DNA of 64,000 bases from Paenibacillus sp. JQZ6Y-1 (GCF_040719145.1 NZ_JBFDUZ010000001.1:2170001-2234000); one strand, 5' to 3'. Counted from the first letter of the stretch, positions 16,239 to 26,457 are shown. Notes: generated by a model from the letters alone, not told the origin. Translations and numbers: made by a program.

Positions 16239-19094
16239 TTAGCGAATCGTCTTCATCTTCAATTCGTTTAGCAATTGCATCGCTTGCAGCGGCGTCATAT
16301 TCATCAGATCGGCATTTTGCAGCTGGCTGATAATTTGCTTGGCAAGCGGATCTTCTTTTACCTTCGTGGGCTGAACCTCTTCCTCACCAAAGATAGACAG
16401 CTGTACAATTTCCTGCTGCTTGGTTGCAGCGGTCTGAGAGGAGTGAGTCGTTTGCAGCTCTGTTTGCGCTTCTGCTACCTCTTGTTGCAGCACCTCATCC
16501 GGCTGATGCTCCGTTTCCATAACTGCGATCGCAGGAGAAGCTGGAGATGCCGTCGGCTGCTGACCATATAGTGGTGATACTTCGCGAATAGTAGAACGCT
16601 GCTCTATCCCTTGGTCGGAATGCGTCGAAGGCACATGCGTCGTTTCATTGGAACGCTGTTCACCGTGCATTCCCGCTTCCTCATGAGATACAACGGTTGT
16701 GGTTGCCGCCTGCTCCATCCGATCCAGCAAAATATTGGCACGGTCGATAATACTGCCTGGCAAGCCTGCTAGCTGCGCACAGTATATACCATAACTGCTG
16801 CTAGCTGCACCCGGAACGAGTTTACGCAGAAAATGAACCTTATCTCCACTCTCTCGCACCGCCATCGAGAAGTTGCGCAGATGCTCTAGCGTTTCCTCTA
16901 GATGTGCCAATTCATGAAAATGCGTCGAGACAAGGGCTTTACAGCCAATCTCATGATGCACATATTCGATGACTGCCTGTGCAATCGCCATGCCTTCACT
17001 GGTGGACGTTCCGCGTCCCAGCTCATCAATAATAATCAAGCTGCGACGAGTCGCACGCTCGGTCATCACCTGAATATCCGCCATCTCTACCATAAAGGTA
17101 CTTTGACCGCCAATCAGATCATCCGCCGCGCCAATCCGCGTAAAGATACGGTCAACCATCGGAATCTCAGCCTGCCCTGCTGGTACAAAGCAGCCAATCT
17201 GTGCCATGATCGACAGCAACGCCACTTGACGCATATACGTACTTTTACCCGCCATATTCGGACCAGTGATGAGCAGAATATTCGCTTCATCCTCGGTAAT
17301 ATCTGTACTATTCGAAATAAAATGACTATTGTTCATTACTGCTTCTACAACGGGATGACGACCATCGCGAATACGCAGATTATACTGTTCAGACAGCTCC
17401 GGCTTAACGAATCCACGCTCTGCGCTGACGGTTGCAAATGACTGATACACGTCAATGCCTGCTACCTGCTCCGCAAGCTGCTTGAGCCGCGTTACTTCAT
17501 TAGAAATGCGTGTACGCAGCGCTGTGAATAGGTCATACTCAATATCGACCATTTTCTCCTGCGCTTCTAGAATGAGCGCTTCTTTCTCTTTGAGCTCTGG
17601 TGTGACAAAGCGCTCTGCGTTCGCCAGCGTCTGCTTACGCTCATATCGTCCTTCTGGCAATTGAGCCAGATTCGAGCGTGTTATTTCTATATAATAGCCA
17701 AATACTTTGTTATATCCAATTTTGAGTGAGCGGATGCCGGTTGCTTCACGCTCTGCCGCTTCTAGCTCGGCGATCCAGCGTTTCCCGTTGACATTCGCTT
17801 CCCGCAATTCATCCAGACGCTCATGATACCCTTTACGGATCAGACCGCCTTCACGTACAGAAATTGGCGGATCATCCACCACTGCATTGCCAATATCTTC
17901 TGCCAAATCAGCACACTCGTCCATGCGAGCGGCAATCTGCTGCAATGTAGTGGACGGCGATGTTGCGCACAGTTCGCGCAGATCCGGGATGCGCAGCAAG
18001 GAATCGCGTAATGCCAACATATCGCGTCCATTCGCTGTTCCGAACGCCATACGACCTACCAGACGCTCCAGATCATAAATGCCTTTCAATTGACTACGCA
18101 GGTCCTCCCGCAAAATCAGTCCCTGATGCAGCTTATCCACTGCTTCCAGCCGTTCCTCTACCAATCGCTTCGATAGAAGCGGCTTGTCAATCCAGCGACG
18201 TAGCATGCGACCGCCCATTGGCGTTTCCGTGCGGTCTAGTAGCCATAATAGCGTGCCTTTGCGCGAGCGTTCACGTACCGTTTCCACCAGTTCCAGATTG
18301 CGGCGGGTAAACGGATCAAGAATCATATAGTTTTCTGGCTCATACGCGCTAATATGTGTCAGTTGACCAAGAGAACGCTTCTGCGTTTCGCTCAGGTACG
18401 AGATCAATAAGGCAATACAAGCCTGCCGTTCCTCGTCGAGACGCACCCATGCGGCTTCGCCAAACTGCTGACGCGCCAGTTCCTCACGCTGCTTTTCCCA
18501 AGGTGTATACAGAATTTTGCGACCAAACTGTGCAGCTTGGCGATACGCATCGTCGATCAGTTCGATCTTACCAATGATCTCGGACGGCTCATACAAGCCC
18601 AGTTCGTCGCGCAGCCATTCCTGCGATGCTGGCGAAGAGGTAACATGCAACTCACCGGTAGACAGATCACAGGCAGCAAGTGCCATTTTGCCATCATGCT
18701 CGGTTACGCAGATCATATAGTTGTTGTCTTTGTCGCTCAATGCCTTGCTCTCCATCATCGTACCCGGTGTAACGACACGAATGATTTCGCGCTTTACAAT
18801 GCCTTTGGCAGTGGCTGGGTCTTCGACCTGTTCACAGATAGCGACTTTGTAGCCTTTTTCAATCAAACGGTGAACATAGTTATCCGCCGAATGATATGGC
18901 ACACCGCACATAGGAATGCGTTCCGGCGGTCCGCCATTTTTGCCCGTCAACGTAATTTCCAGCTCCTTGGCAGCTAGAACCGCATCGTCAAAAAACAGCT
19001 CGTAAAAATCCCCCAGTCGGAAAAATAAAAATGCGTCCTGCGCTTGTTCCTTTATATCAAGATACTGCTGCATCATCGGTGTATACTGACTCAT
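16239..19094 (-). CDS. mutS: DNA mismatch recognition protein MutS
   Basis: 951 residues from the ATG at 19094 behind GGAGGGG. The mismatch-binding domain opens with YTPMMQQYLDIKEQAQDAFLFFRLGDFYELFFDDA, which includes the Phe-x-Glu mismatch wedge. The ABC-type ATPase has GPNMAGKSTYMRQ, the signature STFMVEM and IIDELGRGTST, then the helix-turn-helix dimer part. A Gln/Ser/Thr/Glu-rich stretch of ~110 residues (about 795-905) precedes a C-terminal helix ending NELKMKTIR; this stretch is longer than usual and matches the inflated MutL linker next door. It is the first gene of the repair run. Confidence 0.97.
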   Translation of the reverse strand: MSQYTPMMQQYLDIKEQAQDAFLFFRLGDFYELFFDDAVLAAKELEITLTGKNGGPPERIPMCGVPYHSADNYVHRLIEKGYKVAICEQVEDPATAKGIVKREIIRVVTPGTMMESKALSDKDNNYMICVTEHDGKMALAACDLSTGELHVTSSPASQEWLRDELGLYEPSEIIGKIELIDDAYRQAAQFGRKILYTPWEKQREELARQQFGEAAWVRLDEERQACIALLISYLSETQKRSLGQLTHISAYEPENYMILDPFTRRNLELVETVRERSRKGTLLWLLDRTETPMGGRMLRRWIDKPLLSKRLVEERLEAVDKLHQGLILREDLRSQLKGIYDLERLVGRMAFGTANGRDMLALRDSLLRIPDLRELCATSPSTTLQQIAARMDECADLAEDIGNAVVDDPPISVREGGLIRKGYHERLDELREANVNGKRWIAELEAAEREATGIRSLKIGYNKVFGYYIEITRSNLAQLPEGRYERKQTLANAERFVTPELKEKEALILEAQEKMVDIEYDLFTALRTRISNEVTRLKQLAEQVAGIDVYQSFATVSAERGFVKPELSEQYNLRIRDGRHPVVEAVMNNSHFISNSTDITEDEANILLITGPNMAGKSTYMRQVALLSIMAQIGCFVPAGQAEIPMVDRIFTRIGAADDLIGGQSTFMVEMADIQVMTERATRRSLIIIDELGRGTSTSEGMAIAQAVIEYVHHEIGCKALVSTHFHELAHLEETLEHLRNFSMAVRESGDKVHFLRKLVPGAASSSYGIYCAQLAGLPGSIIDRANILLDRMEQAATTTVVSHEEAGMHGEQRSNETTHVPSTHSDQGIEQRSTIREVSPLYGQQPTASPASPAIAVMETEHQPDEVLQQEVAEAQTELQTTHSSQTAATKQQEIVQLSIFGEEEVQPTKVKEDPLAKQIISQLQNADLMNMTPLQAMQLLNELKMKTIR

Positions 19095-19416
19095 GATTCC
19101 CCTCCATGTAAACCTGTATTTCTGTATCAGGATGTAATCCAATTGCTTTGCTTCTGCATCAGAGGAATGGTACCAATCTAATCTGCGGATTGCTATTCAT
19201 CCTGCTTACGATATAAAAATAATCAGCCACTTGAGTTCCGTGCCGCTGATCATATGCAAATGCTTGTTCGTCTATCCATTATACCGAAAGAACGCAAAAA
19301 CTTCTATGCTTCTCAGGACTCGCCAACGGCTGCATCTGGATATCGCAACGATTATCAAATATTGTTCACGAATATCATTTATATTTATTCCTATCATGAT
19401 CGCACGACACGTAAGC
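19095..19416. other. Gene-free interval upstream of mutS
   Basis: No gene is seen. It should hold the mutS promoter on the minus strand, but no hexamer pair stands out. Confidence 0.4.
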
Positions 19417-19456
19417 AAAAAAACAGGACCGGAAAGCTTCTGCTTCCCGATCCTGT
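19417..19456 (-). terminator. Terminator of the opp operon
   Basis: Long imperfect stem built from AACAGGA...TCCTGTT and GGAAAGC-TTCT-GCTTCC. On the minus strand it is followed by seven T. It lies about 90 bases past the binding-protein stop. Confidence 0.88.
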
Positions 19457-19543
19457 TGATCTTCTGTATACAGTTAACGATCATCAAGTATATCACACTC
19501 TTCATACTCATACTGCCGTTGATCACTTGATGATGTTGTTACA

Positions 19544-21352
19544 TTATTGTGTAACTGGTTTGTCCGCAGTCAACTCGATACCTGCCAGTGCGTCAGCGCC
19601 GTAGCCACTGCCATACGTGATATCGTAGTTTTTCACGCGTTTGTTCATCGCTACCAGTTCATAACGGTACAGAGTCGGGATAACCGGTGCATCTGCAACC
19701 ATCAGTTCCTGCCATTGTTTGTATACATCTTTGCGGTACGAATCATCAAATGCTTTTTCAGATGCGCCTTCTTTCAGCAGTTTATCATTCTCTTCGCTTG
19801 TATAACGGGAGTAGTTAAACTGTGCATCGCGACCGTACAGACCCGCAGGGTTTACATCCGTACCTGTACCCCATGCTGCTGCATACACATCAACTTCAGG
19901 ATCGTCTTTTTCAATACGATCATAGAAGGAGTTGAACTCTTGCAGACGACCATCCAGCAGTTGTACATCCAGACCGATGTCTTTCCAGTTTTGGATATAG
20001 AATTGTGCCAGTGGCTCAGCAACACTATCACCGCTCATTGCAGAGAAGTTGATTGTCAGCTTGTTGCCTTTTGGATCTTCACGCATACCATCGCCATCTT
20101 TGTCTACATAACCAGCTGCATCCAGCAGTTGCTTTGCTTTTTCTGGATCATAATTGTAGCCTTTGATGTCAGCATCATAGTAATCAGCAAATGCAGGAAT
20201 AATCAGGGAGCTTGCGGCAGTACGCAGACCGTGATACAGCTGCTCACCTACTTGTGCATTGTTCATTGCATAGCCCATTGCTTGACGCAGCGATTTGTTC
20301 GCCATTTTTGCATCAGGGTCCATCACGTTCTCGCCTTTGGATTTGTCCCATTTACCCAGTTTGAAGCCTACATACGAGTAAGCCAGATCTTGGTTACCCA
20401 GCAGCTCGATGTTGGTAGGCAGTGTTTTCTCATCATATTGGCTCGTTGGCAGACTCACCATATCGACTTGACCAGAACGGATCGATTCAACAACTACGTT
20501 CGGGTTGATGACTTTCAGGTTTACGCCATCCAGTTTTGGTGCGCCGTGGAAATAATCTTTATTCGCTTCAAATTCAACGGATTCACCTGTAACCATTGAT
20601 TTGATTTTGTAAGGACCGTAACCAACCGGAGTTTTACGAACTGGATCGGAGGAAGACATTTTCGCAACTGGAATGTCGCCGAATACTTTTTTCTCCAGTG
20701 GGTAAGACCACAGACCAGCTTTGATACTTGGGTCTGGATTAATAAATGTGATTTGCAGTTCTTTATCATTTACGACTTTAATACCGGAAATGGAATCTGC
20801 TTTTTTGGCATGATACTCTGTCATACCTGCAATATTCGTAAAGGTGGAGTCGTAACGCACACCATCATAGTCAGGGTCACCGATGACTTCAAAAGCAAAT
20901 GCATAATCTTCTGCTGTAACCGGATTTCCATCTGTCCAGTTCAGCTTATCATCGATTTTTACAGTAGCTGTTTTGTTGTCTTCGGAAAAGCTCAATGTTG
21001 CCGCACCGCCATCTTTTACGTTAAAGCTTGCATCCGTATTGAACAGCGACGGGTAGAAGAATTGGATAACCTCAAAGTCAGGGTTACCGCTGTAGAAAAC
21101 AGGATTCAGAATACCTTCAAACGGTGTATCCGATACGAGACCATACGTCAACGTACCACCTTGAATGGCAGGGTCCTGATTAGATAAGGACTTTGGAAAC
21201 TTACCTGTGTCTTTTGTACTTTCGCTCGTTTGCGGCGTTGTTGTCGCCGTATCTGTCGATGTGTTACTTTTCGTGCAGGCAGACAGCACCAGAACCAGTG
21301 CAATCAACAAAATGGATATCGTGCTCAGTTTTCTCTTTTTACTTCCCAACAT
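19544..21352 (-). CDS. oppA: Oligopeptide ABC transporter, substrate-binding lipoprotein
   Basis: 602 residues from the ATG at 21352, with GGAGG seven bases upstream. The signal peptide ends in the lipobox LVLSAC, so it is tethered to the outer face of the membrane. A Thr/Ser linker is followed by an SBP family 5 domain: GGTLTYGL near the start, RKTPVGYGPYKIKS, and LRQAMGYAMN with YNYDPEKAKQLLDAAGY further on, all typical of OppA/DppA/AppA. It collects peptides, or possibly another solute such as nickel or glycosides, for the adjacent permease. It is last in the operon, upstream of a strong terminator. Confidence 0.9.
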   Translation of the reverse strand: MLGSKKRKLSTISILLIALVLVLSACTKSNTSTDTATTTPQTSESTKDTGKFPKSLSNQDPAIQGGTLTYGLVSDTPFEGILNPVFYSGNPDFEVIQFFYPSLFNTDASFNVKDGGAATLSFSEDNKTATVKIDDKLNWTDGNPVTAEDYAFAFEVIGDPDYDGVRYDSTFTNIAGMTEYHAKKADSISGIKVVNDKELQITFINPDPSIKAGLWSYPLEKKVFGDIPVAKMSSSDPVRKTPVGYGPYKIKSMVTGESVEFEANKDYFHGAPKLDGVNLKVINPNVVVESIRSGQVDMVSLPTSQYDEKTLPTNIELLGNQDLAYSYVGFKLGKWDKSKGENVMDPDAKMANKSLRQAMGYAMNNAQVGEQLYHGLRTAASSLIIPAFADYYDADIKGYNYDPEKAKQLLDAAGYVDKDGDGMREDPKGNKLTINFSAMSGDSVAEPLAQFYIQNWKDIGLDVQLLDGRLQEFNSFYDRIEKDDPEVDVYAAAWGTGTDVNPAGLYGRDAQFNYSRYTSEENDKLLKEGASEKAFDDSYRKDVYKQWQELMVADAPVIPTLYRYELVAMNKRVKNYDITYGSGYGADALAGIELTADKPVTQ

Positions 21353-21391
21353 AAACCTTCCTCCTCTTTTGATATGCATGCCTTACATTTA

Positions 21392-22297
21392 TTATCCCAA
21401 TCGCTGTCTGGCATCTGTCGCGCGCTTCAACGCTTGACCGATAAAGTTGATTGCCAGAATTAACACCAAAATCAGCAGCGATGCTGGTAACCACATCCAC
21501 CAGTAATTCTGTAAAATATTCGGGTCTGTCGCATTACTGACGATCGTACCCAAACTCGGTGTTCCTTCTGGCAAACCAAAGCCCAGATAGGAAAGACCGG
21601 TCTCAATACCGATATTACCGGCAAGATTAAGCGTCATATTTACGATGACGATGGAGCTTAGATTGGGAAGAATGCCAAACGCGATAATTTTCCAGTTTGG
21701 CGTACCGAGCGTTTTGGAAGCCTGAACATAATCCAGTTCCCGCTCGGCCAGTACTTTGGCACGGATCAGCCTTGCTTTGCCGACCCACAGGAAGGCGGTC
21801 ATAATCCAGATAAAAGCCCATATATCATACTTAGGTACAATCGTAACGAACACGATAACCAGCATCAGAAACGGCAGTACCAGAATGAAATCGATAAAAC
21901 GCATAATCACGTTGTCGATCAAACCGCCGAAGAATCCGGCAATTAGACCGATGCTCAAACCAATCGCAGCAGCTAGCACCGTAATCATAAAGCCAATCGT
22001 AAATGAGTTACGCGCGCCGAGTACAACCTGACCAAAAATATCACGACCAGCAAGGTCAGTACCCAGCCAATGATCCGCGCTCGGTGCCGCTTTGATCGAC
22101 ATCAGATCGACTTTGGTCACTGTCGCCTGATCAATAAAGAAAGTAGATCCATAAATAAAGACCAAAAACAGAGCCAAAAATACTAATGAAATTAAAGCCA
22201 GCTTATCCTTGATCAATTCTCGTGCAAGGATTGACCAGCTGGACGGTGACTTTTGAATCGTTTCAGCAGGAGCAAATGTTTCTGCACGCATTCCCAT
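21392..22297 (-). CDS. oppC: Oligopeptide ABC transporter permease (OppC type)
   Basis: 301 residues. A cytosolic N-terminus is followed by the first helix (LALISLVFLALFLVFIYGSTF), the OppC_N region, then the binding-protein-dependent transport domain. The EAA-type cytosolic loop for the ATPases is in YVQASKTLGTPNWKII. LGTDLAGRDIFGQVVLGARNS is diagnostic for OppC/DppC. It lies between oppB and oppA with short gaps. Confidence 0.92.
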   Translation of the reverse strand: MGMRAETFAPAETIQKSPSSWSILARELIKDKLALISLVFLALFLVFIYGSTFFIDQATVTKVDLMSIKAAPSADHWLGTDLAGRDIFGQVVLGARNSFTIGFMITVLAAAIGLSIGLIAGFFGGLIDNVIMRFIDFILVLPFLMLVIVFVTIVPKYDIWAFIWIMTAFLWVGKARLIRAKVLAERELDYVQASKTLGTPNWKIIAFGILPNLSSIVIVNMTLNLAGNIGIETGLSYLGFGLPEGTPSLGTIVSNATDPNILQNYWWMWLPASLLILVLILAINFIGQALKRATDARQRLG

Positions 22298-22366
22298 ACT
22301 CAGTCTCTTCCTCCGTTCATATTCAGATACCGGAACCGAAGGTCCGGGTACGGCGATCTTCGCGTT

Positions 22367-23335
22367 TTAGCTAATCCGAATACGCGGATCGACCCAGCTC
22401 AGAATAATATCCGACAACAATGTACCGACAAGTGCCAGCAAACCGGAGATCATAACGAGTGCCGTAACGACAGAGAAGTCACGCTGTGTAATGGATTGTA
22501 GGAATAGTTGTCCCAGCCCCGGATAACCGAAGATGGATTCGATAAACAGGTTACCAGCAAGTACTGCTGTCAGATCATAGCCCAAAAATGCAGCAATCGG
22601 CAGCAGGGAGTTACGCAGGATGTGGCGGGAATAGACTTTGGATTCCGGCACCCCTTTGGAACGTGCGGTTTTTACAAAATCTTTGAGTCGAGTATCAATA
22701 ACTTCATTGCGCAAATATTGAATCGTTGCGGTTGTACTGACAAAGGCACCGGCAAACGCAGGTAGAATCATATGATAGATTCGGTTAGCGAAATAATCCC
22801 ATGTGCCTGGCTGCATCCCCGGATCAATACTACCACTGGTCGGGAACCAGCCTAACTGGAAGCCGAAGACAAACACGACAACGAGCGCAAAGATAAATAA
22901 TGGTGTGGCAAAGCTTAAATACGTATAGCCGGTAATCGTCTTATCCAGCAGACTGTTCTGATAACGTCCACTGAGAATACCGAGCGGAATCGAAATAATA
23001 TAAGTAAGGATAAGAATAGCTACTCCGAGATAAAAGGTATTCGCAAGACGGCTGCCGATCAAATATGTCACATCGACTTTGTGCACATACGATACACCCA
23101 GATCTCCTTTGAACAAATTGCCGATCCAGCGTGCATACTGCACCGTTGCCGGATCATTGAGCCCAAGCCGTTCGCGCTGCTCGGCGATCATTTGCGGACT
23201 CAGGTTTGGATTGTTTTGAATCAATCCGGTCAATGCGTCCCCCGGCATCGCTTTTGCCAGAAAAAATACCAGTACACTGAGCACGAACAACTGGGGAATC
23301 ATGATCAGAATACGGCGAAGCGTAAATTTCCACAT
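22367..23335 (-). CDS. oppB: Oligopeptide ABC transporter permease (OppB type)
   Basis: 322 residues. It opens with FTLRRILIMIPQLFVLSVLVFFLAKAMPGD, the standard OppB/DppB helix and PGD motif. Six helices follow, with the ATPase-coupling EAA loop DFVKTARSKGVPESKVYSRHILRNSLLP and the C-terminal IESIFGYPGLGQL signature. It pairs with OppC to form the channel. It starts 19 bases downstream of the OppF-type gene. Confidence 0.93.
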   Translation of the reverse strand: MWKFTLRRILIMIPQLFVLSVLVFFLAKAMPGDALTGLIQNNPNLSPQMIAEQRERLGLNDPATVQYARWIGNLFKGDLGVSYVHKVDVTYLIGSRLANTFYLGVAILILTYIISIPLGILSGRYQNSLLDKTITGYTYLSFATPLFIFALVVVFVFGFQLGWFPTSGSIDPGMQPGTWDYFANRIYHMILPAFAGAFVSTTATIQYLRNEVIDTRLKDFVKTARSKGVPESKVYSRHILRNSLLPIAAFLGYDLTAVLAGNLFIESIFGYPGLGQLFLQSITQRDFSVVTALVMISGLLALVGTLLSDIILSWVDPRIRIS

Positions 23336-23354
23336 TACTTATGTCCCCCTTACG

Positions 23355-24281
23355 TTACGGTAGTGCTACCTTGTGTGATGAACTGATAGTTTTCAGTGCA
23401 AGCGGTTTGCCTTCCGCATCAAGCAGCTGTTTGAGATCTTCCTGATAGGACGACATAATATTCTGGCGCAGTCTGGCACTTTCCTGACGCTGCTCTGGGT
23501 CAATATTCGGAATCGCCGAGATCAAGCGTTTCGTATAAATATGCTGCGGATTTTCGTAAATATCTTCAGTATTGCCCTGTTCGACCAATCGACCGCGATA
23601 CATAATACCGATCTCGTCACACATATGACGAACGATACCGAGATCATGACTGATAAATAGGTAGGTGAGCTTGAATTCTTTTTGAATTTCCTTCATAAAG
23701 TTCAGCACCTGTGCCTGTACGGACACATCAAGCGCAGACACCGGCTCATCGGCAATGATTAGCTTCGGATTCAGCGTTAGAGCTCTGGCAATTCCAATCC
23801 GTTGGCGCTGACCACCGGAAAATTCATGCGGATACTTGAATGCTGCTTCCGGGTTCAAACCAACACGCTCTAGCAAATCCTGAATACGGCGACGCTCTTC
23901 GTCAGGCGTCAGCTTTTCAAAGTTACGCAGCGGTTCAGCGACAATATCCAGCACGCGTTTTCTGCCATTTAGCGAGGAATACGGATCTTGGAAAATCATC
24001 TGAATATCACGGCGCAGCGGATGCTGATTTTTGTGAGCGATGCTGGTCAAATCCTGACCTTCAAAGGAAACGGTACCGTCTGTAATTTTGTTTAAACCAA
24101 TAATGGCGCGACCCGTCGTGGTCTTGCCGCAGCCGGATTCACCGACCAGTCCATATGTAGTGCCCGGTTCGATACTGATGGACAATCCGTCCACCGCCTT
24201 GACTTGGCTTACCACACGTTGGAAAAAGCCGCCTCTGATCGGGTAATGCACTTTCAAATTATTGAGTTCCAGCAATGCCAT
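23355..24281 (-). CDS. oppF: Oligopeptide ABC transporter ATPase (OppF type)
   Basis: 308 residues from the ATG at 24281, which follows AAAGGAG at ten bases. Walker A is GESGCGKTT, the Q-loop MIFQDPYSSLNGRKR, the signature SGGQRQRIG, Walker B LIIADEPVSALDVSVQAQ and the switch His ISHDLG. A short C-terminal oligopeptide-transporter extension follows. It overlaps the OppD-type gene by 23 bases, suggesting coupled translation. Longer open starts lie wholly inside oppD. Confidence 0.94.
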   Translation of the reverse strand: MALLELNNLKVHYPIRGGFFQRVVSQVKAVDGLSISIEPGTTYGLVGESGCGKTTTGRAIIGLNKITDGTVSFEGQDLTSIAHKNQHPLRRDIQMIFQDPYSSLNGRKRVLDIVAEPLRNFEKLTPDEERRRIQDLLERVGLNPEAAFKYPHEFSGGQRQRIGIARALTLNPKLIIADEPVSALDVSVQAQVLNFMKEIQKEFKLTYLFISHDLGIVRHMCDEIGIMYRGRLVEQGNTEDIYENPQHIYTKRLISAIPNIDPEQRQESARLRQNIMSSYQEDLKQLLDAEGKPLALKTISSSHKVALP

Positions 24282-25290
24282 CCAGTACGTGCTCCTTTCC
24301 TTCATCTTCAAAATGAAAATGCTGATAGCAAGTGCAGCGCACCCAATGCTGTGGACTAACCTCATTCAAGGTCGGATTGTCAGCATGCGCTGTCTGCGGA
24401 ATCCACGGAATGCGCTCAGAGAAGCGGCATGTACCACGCGGAATATTTTGCAGTGAAGGAACGCGTCCCTGAATGACGTGTAGGCTTTCCTGTCCGGCGT
24501 TAGCGCCAGGCATAGATGCCAGTAGGGAACGGGTATACGGATGAAGCGGATTACGAAATAGGTCGTTTACATTGGCAATTTCTACGATTTCTCCTGCATA
24601 CATAACAACAACACGATCTGCCATCTCTGCCACAACACCAAGGTCATGGGTGATGAGCACGATACCAGCTTCTGTCTCTGCCTGCAATTGCTTCAGCAGG
24701 TCCAGAATTTGCGACTGGATCGTTACATCCAGCGCCGTTGTTGGCTCATCCGCGATAATTAGCGATGGACGACATGCGATCGCAATAGCGATCATAATGC
24801 GCTGTCTCATCCCGCCGGACAGTTCATGCGGATATTGATTGTACACACGCTGCGGGTCAACAATATTGACATGTTCAAGCAGCTCAATCACGAGTTTGGT
24901 CTTTTCCTTTTTTGATAACGAAGTGTGATAATCCAGATTCTCTTCAATCTGTTTACCAATCGTCATCAGCGGATTAAGCGCAGTGAGCGGGTCCTGAAAA
25001 ATCATCCCGATCTCCGAACCGCGAATTTTGTTCATCTGTCCAGGTGACAGCTTGTTCAGGTCTTGTCCCTTAAATTGAAGTTCACCTTGGATACGCGTAT
25101 TTTTGCTATCGTGCAACCGTGTCAGAGAAAGTGCCAACGCACTTTTTCCGCAACCGGATTCCCCGACAATAGCCAAAACCTCGTTCTTGTTAATCGTCAA
25201 ATCAAGCTGGTCGACAGCGGGATAATGATGATCCCTGATCCGAAAAGACACCGTCAGACCCTTGATTTCCAATACCGGTTCTGTGTTCAA
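24259..25290 (-). CDS. oppD: Oligopeptide ABC transporter ATPase (OppD type)
   Basis: 343 residues. The start is TTG at 25290, with GGGGG eleven bases upstream. Walker A is GESGCGKSA, Q-loop FQDPLTALNP, signature SGGMRQR, Walker B LIIADEPTTALDV and switch ITHDLG. The C-terminal OppD region carries the cysteines CRFSERIPWIP and HWVRCTCYQ; the related Cys cluster holds an iron-sulfur centre in some Dpp/Opp ATPases. The usual third Cys after PRGTCRF is missing, so a complete four-Cys site is not evident. It is first in the operon, behind the promoter at 25358-25385. Confidence 0.92.
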   Translation of the reverse strand: MNTEPVLEIKGLTVSFRIRDHHYPAVDQLDLTINKNEVLAIVGESGCGKSALALSLTRLHDSKNTRIQGELQFKGQDLNKLSPGQMNKIRGSEIGMIFQDPLTALNPLMTIGKQIEENLDYHTSLSKKEKTKLVIELLEHVNIVDPQRVYNQYPHELSGGMRQRIMIAIAIACRPSLIIADEPTTALDVTIQSQILDLLKQLQAETEAGIVLITHDLGVVAEMADRVVVMYAGEIVEIANVNDLFRNPLHPYTRSLLASMPGANAGQESLHVIQGRVPSLQNIPRGTCRFSERIPWIPQTAHADNPTLNEVSPQHWVRCTCYQHFHFEDEGKEHVLDGIAGTQ

Positions 25291-25357
25291 AATTCTGGTT
25301 GCCCCCTCATCTCAAACTTTAACGCAATGTAAACAAACCTCGTAAGATTGTTATCAT

Positions 25358-25385
25358 TTTATATTCATAATCTTCCACAGGTCAA
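25358..25385 (-). promoter_or_regulatory. Promoter of the opp operon
   Basis: The minus strand shows TTGACC, a 16-base spacer and TATAAA (or 18 bases to TAAAAT), about 70 bases upstream of the first ATPase gene. Confidence 0.7.
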
Positions 25386-25426
25386 TAAAATTTATCTTTT
25401 TTCCAATTTGGTTGAAAGATTTTAGC

Positions 25427-25464
25427 AAAAAAGCTATCACCTGCTGTTATAAAGGTGATAGCTT
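25427..25464 (-). terminator. Terminator of the FUSC-type gene
   Basis: The 11-base stem AAGCTATCACC / GGTGATAGCTT is followed on the minus strand by six T, 19 bases past the stop. Confidence 0.93.
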
Positions 25465-25482
25465 CTGCCTATAGTCTTATCC

Positions 25483-26457
25483 TTATTTTACCTTATTATC
25501 CTGAGTTAGCAAGGGGTTTCTGCCTTTATCCCGCTTTGAAATTTTCAAATATTGATCCAGCTCGCGGCAAAGCTGCAATGTAGCGGAATGAACTTCAAAA
25601 TCTTCACGCGTATCTGGCAGATCCAGCTTCACAAATGTCTGCTGAAACGCAATCAGCATCTTTTCTGTTTTGCCAGTGTAATAGGGAGCCTTTACATCTT
25701 CAGCCAACTGCTCGAAGATCGCTCCCATCTGCTCGGCATTCGGCATTTTACAATATAGCTGCGAAACCAGCTGCATCATCGTTTGAATAGAATCCAAATG
25801 CTGCCTGCGCATATGGAAGTAAACAACCCATGATTCGTCGGGATGCCAAAACTGATTTTCCAGCTCACGGCGGGCAACGACCAGCCCTTGCTCCGCTTTA
25901 CGCGTCGCTTCGATCACTTCGTTACCATCCCACACATACGCCGGATGTTCCAGCGTACGTCCGATCTGGGCAAACATCGCTGACATTAACTCATGGATCT
26001 CCATACGAATCGTATTCAGCTTTGAATGCGGATTCGGCATATAGACGAGGTTAACAATCGCCGCAGCGCCAAGACCGATTAACAGCAACTCTACCTCTAC
26101 CAGCAGCGCGTGCATCGTCAGCAGTCCACCGTTGTAAATGTGTACCACCACAACGGAGCTGGTCACAATCCCGCCGCTGAAGCGCGCCTTTGTAATCAAC
26201 GGAAAAGCAATCAGAATATACAATGCGAATACCCAATGTTCAAACCCGAACACGGAAAATAGCACAAACGCACAAGTCATACCAATCAGCGAAGCAAAAA
26301 AACGCGCCGAAATCGTCATCAGACTGCGTTTGCGCGTCACATCTACCCCCAGTATAGCGAGCAGTGCCGCCGACATTGCGCTGGGCACTCCCAGTGCGCT
26401 GGCTACCACAACAGCCAGCAATGCAGCAATGGCGGTCTTGATCACGCGAAAACCCAT
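25483..26457 (-). CDS. FUSC/aromatic acid exporter (ArAE)-type membrane protein
   Basis: 324 residues. The N-terminal half has about five closely spaced helices, starting VIKTAIAALLAVVVASALGVPSAMSAALLAILGV, with the basic loop DVTRKRSL. The C-terminal half (~150 on) is a soluble helical domain beginning PNPHSKLNTIRMEIHELM. This is the layout of YgaE/YqjA-type ArAE_1 proteins, thought to export small organic acids, though no substrate is known here. AAGGAG lies ten bases before the ATG. It is a single gene. Confidence 0.85.
   Translation of the reverse strand: MGFRVIKTAIAALLAVVVASALGVPSAMSAALLAILGVDVTRKRSLMTISARFFASLIGMTCAFVLFSVFGFEHWVFALYILIAFPLITKARFSGGIVTSSVVVVHIYNGGLLTMHALLVEVELLLIGLGAAAIVNLVYMPNPHSKLNTIRMEIHELMSAMFAQIGRTLEHPAYVWDGNEVIEATRKAEQGLVVARRELENQFWHPDESWVVYFHMRRQHLDSIQTMMQLVSQLYCKMPNAEQMGAIFEQLAEDVKAPYYTGKTEKMLIAFQQTFVKLDLPDTREDFEVHSATLQLCRELDQYLKISKRDKGRNPLLTQDNKVK

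Noticed and set aside
19547-20599. A 350-codon open frame on the plus strand
   Set aside because: It lies wholly antisense to the substrate-binding protein gene, has no ribosome binding site and codes a Cys/Ile/Phe-rich sequence unlike any protein.
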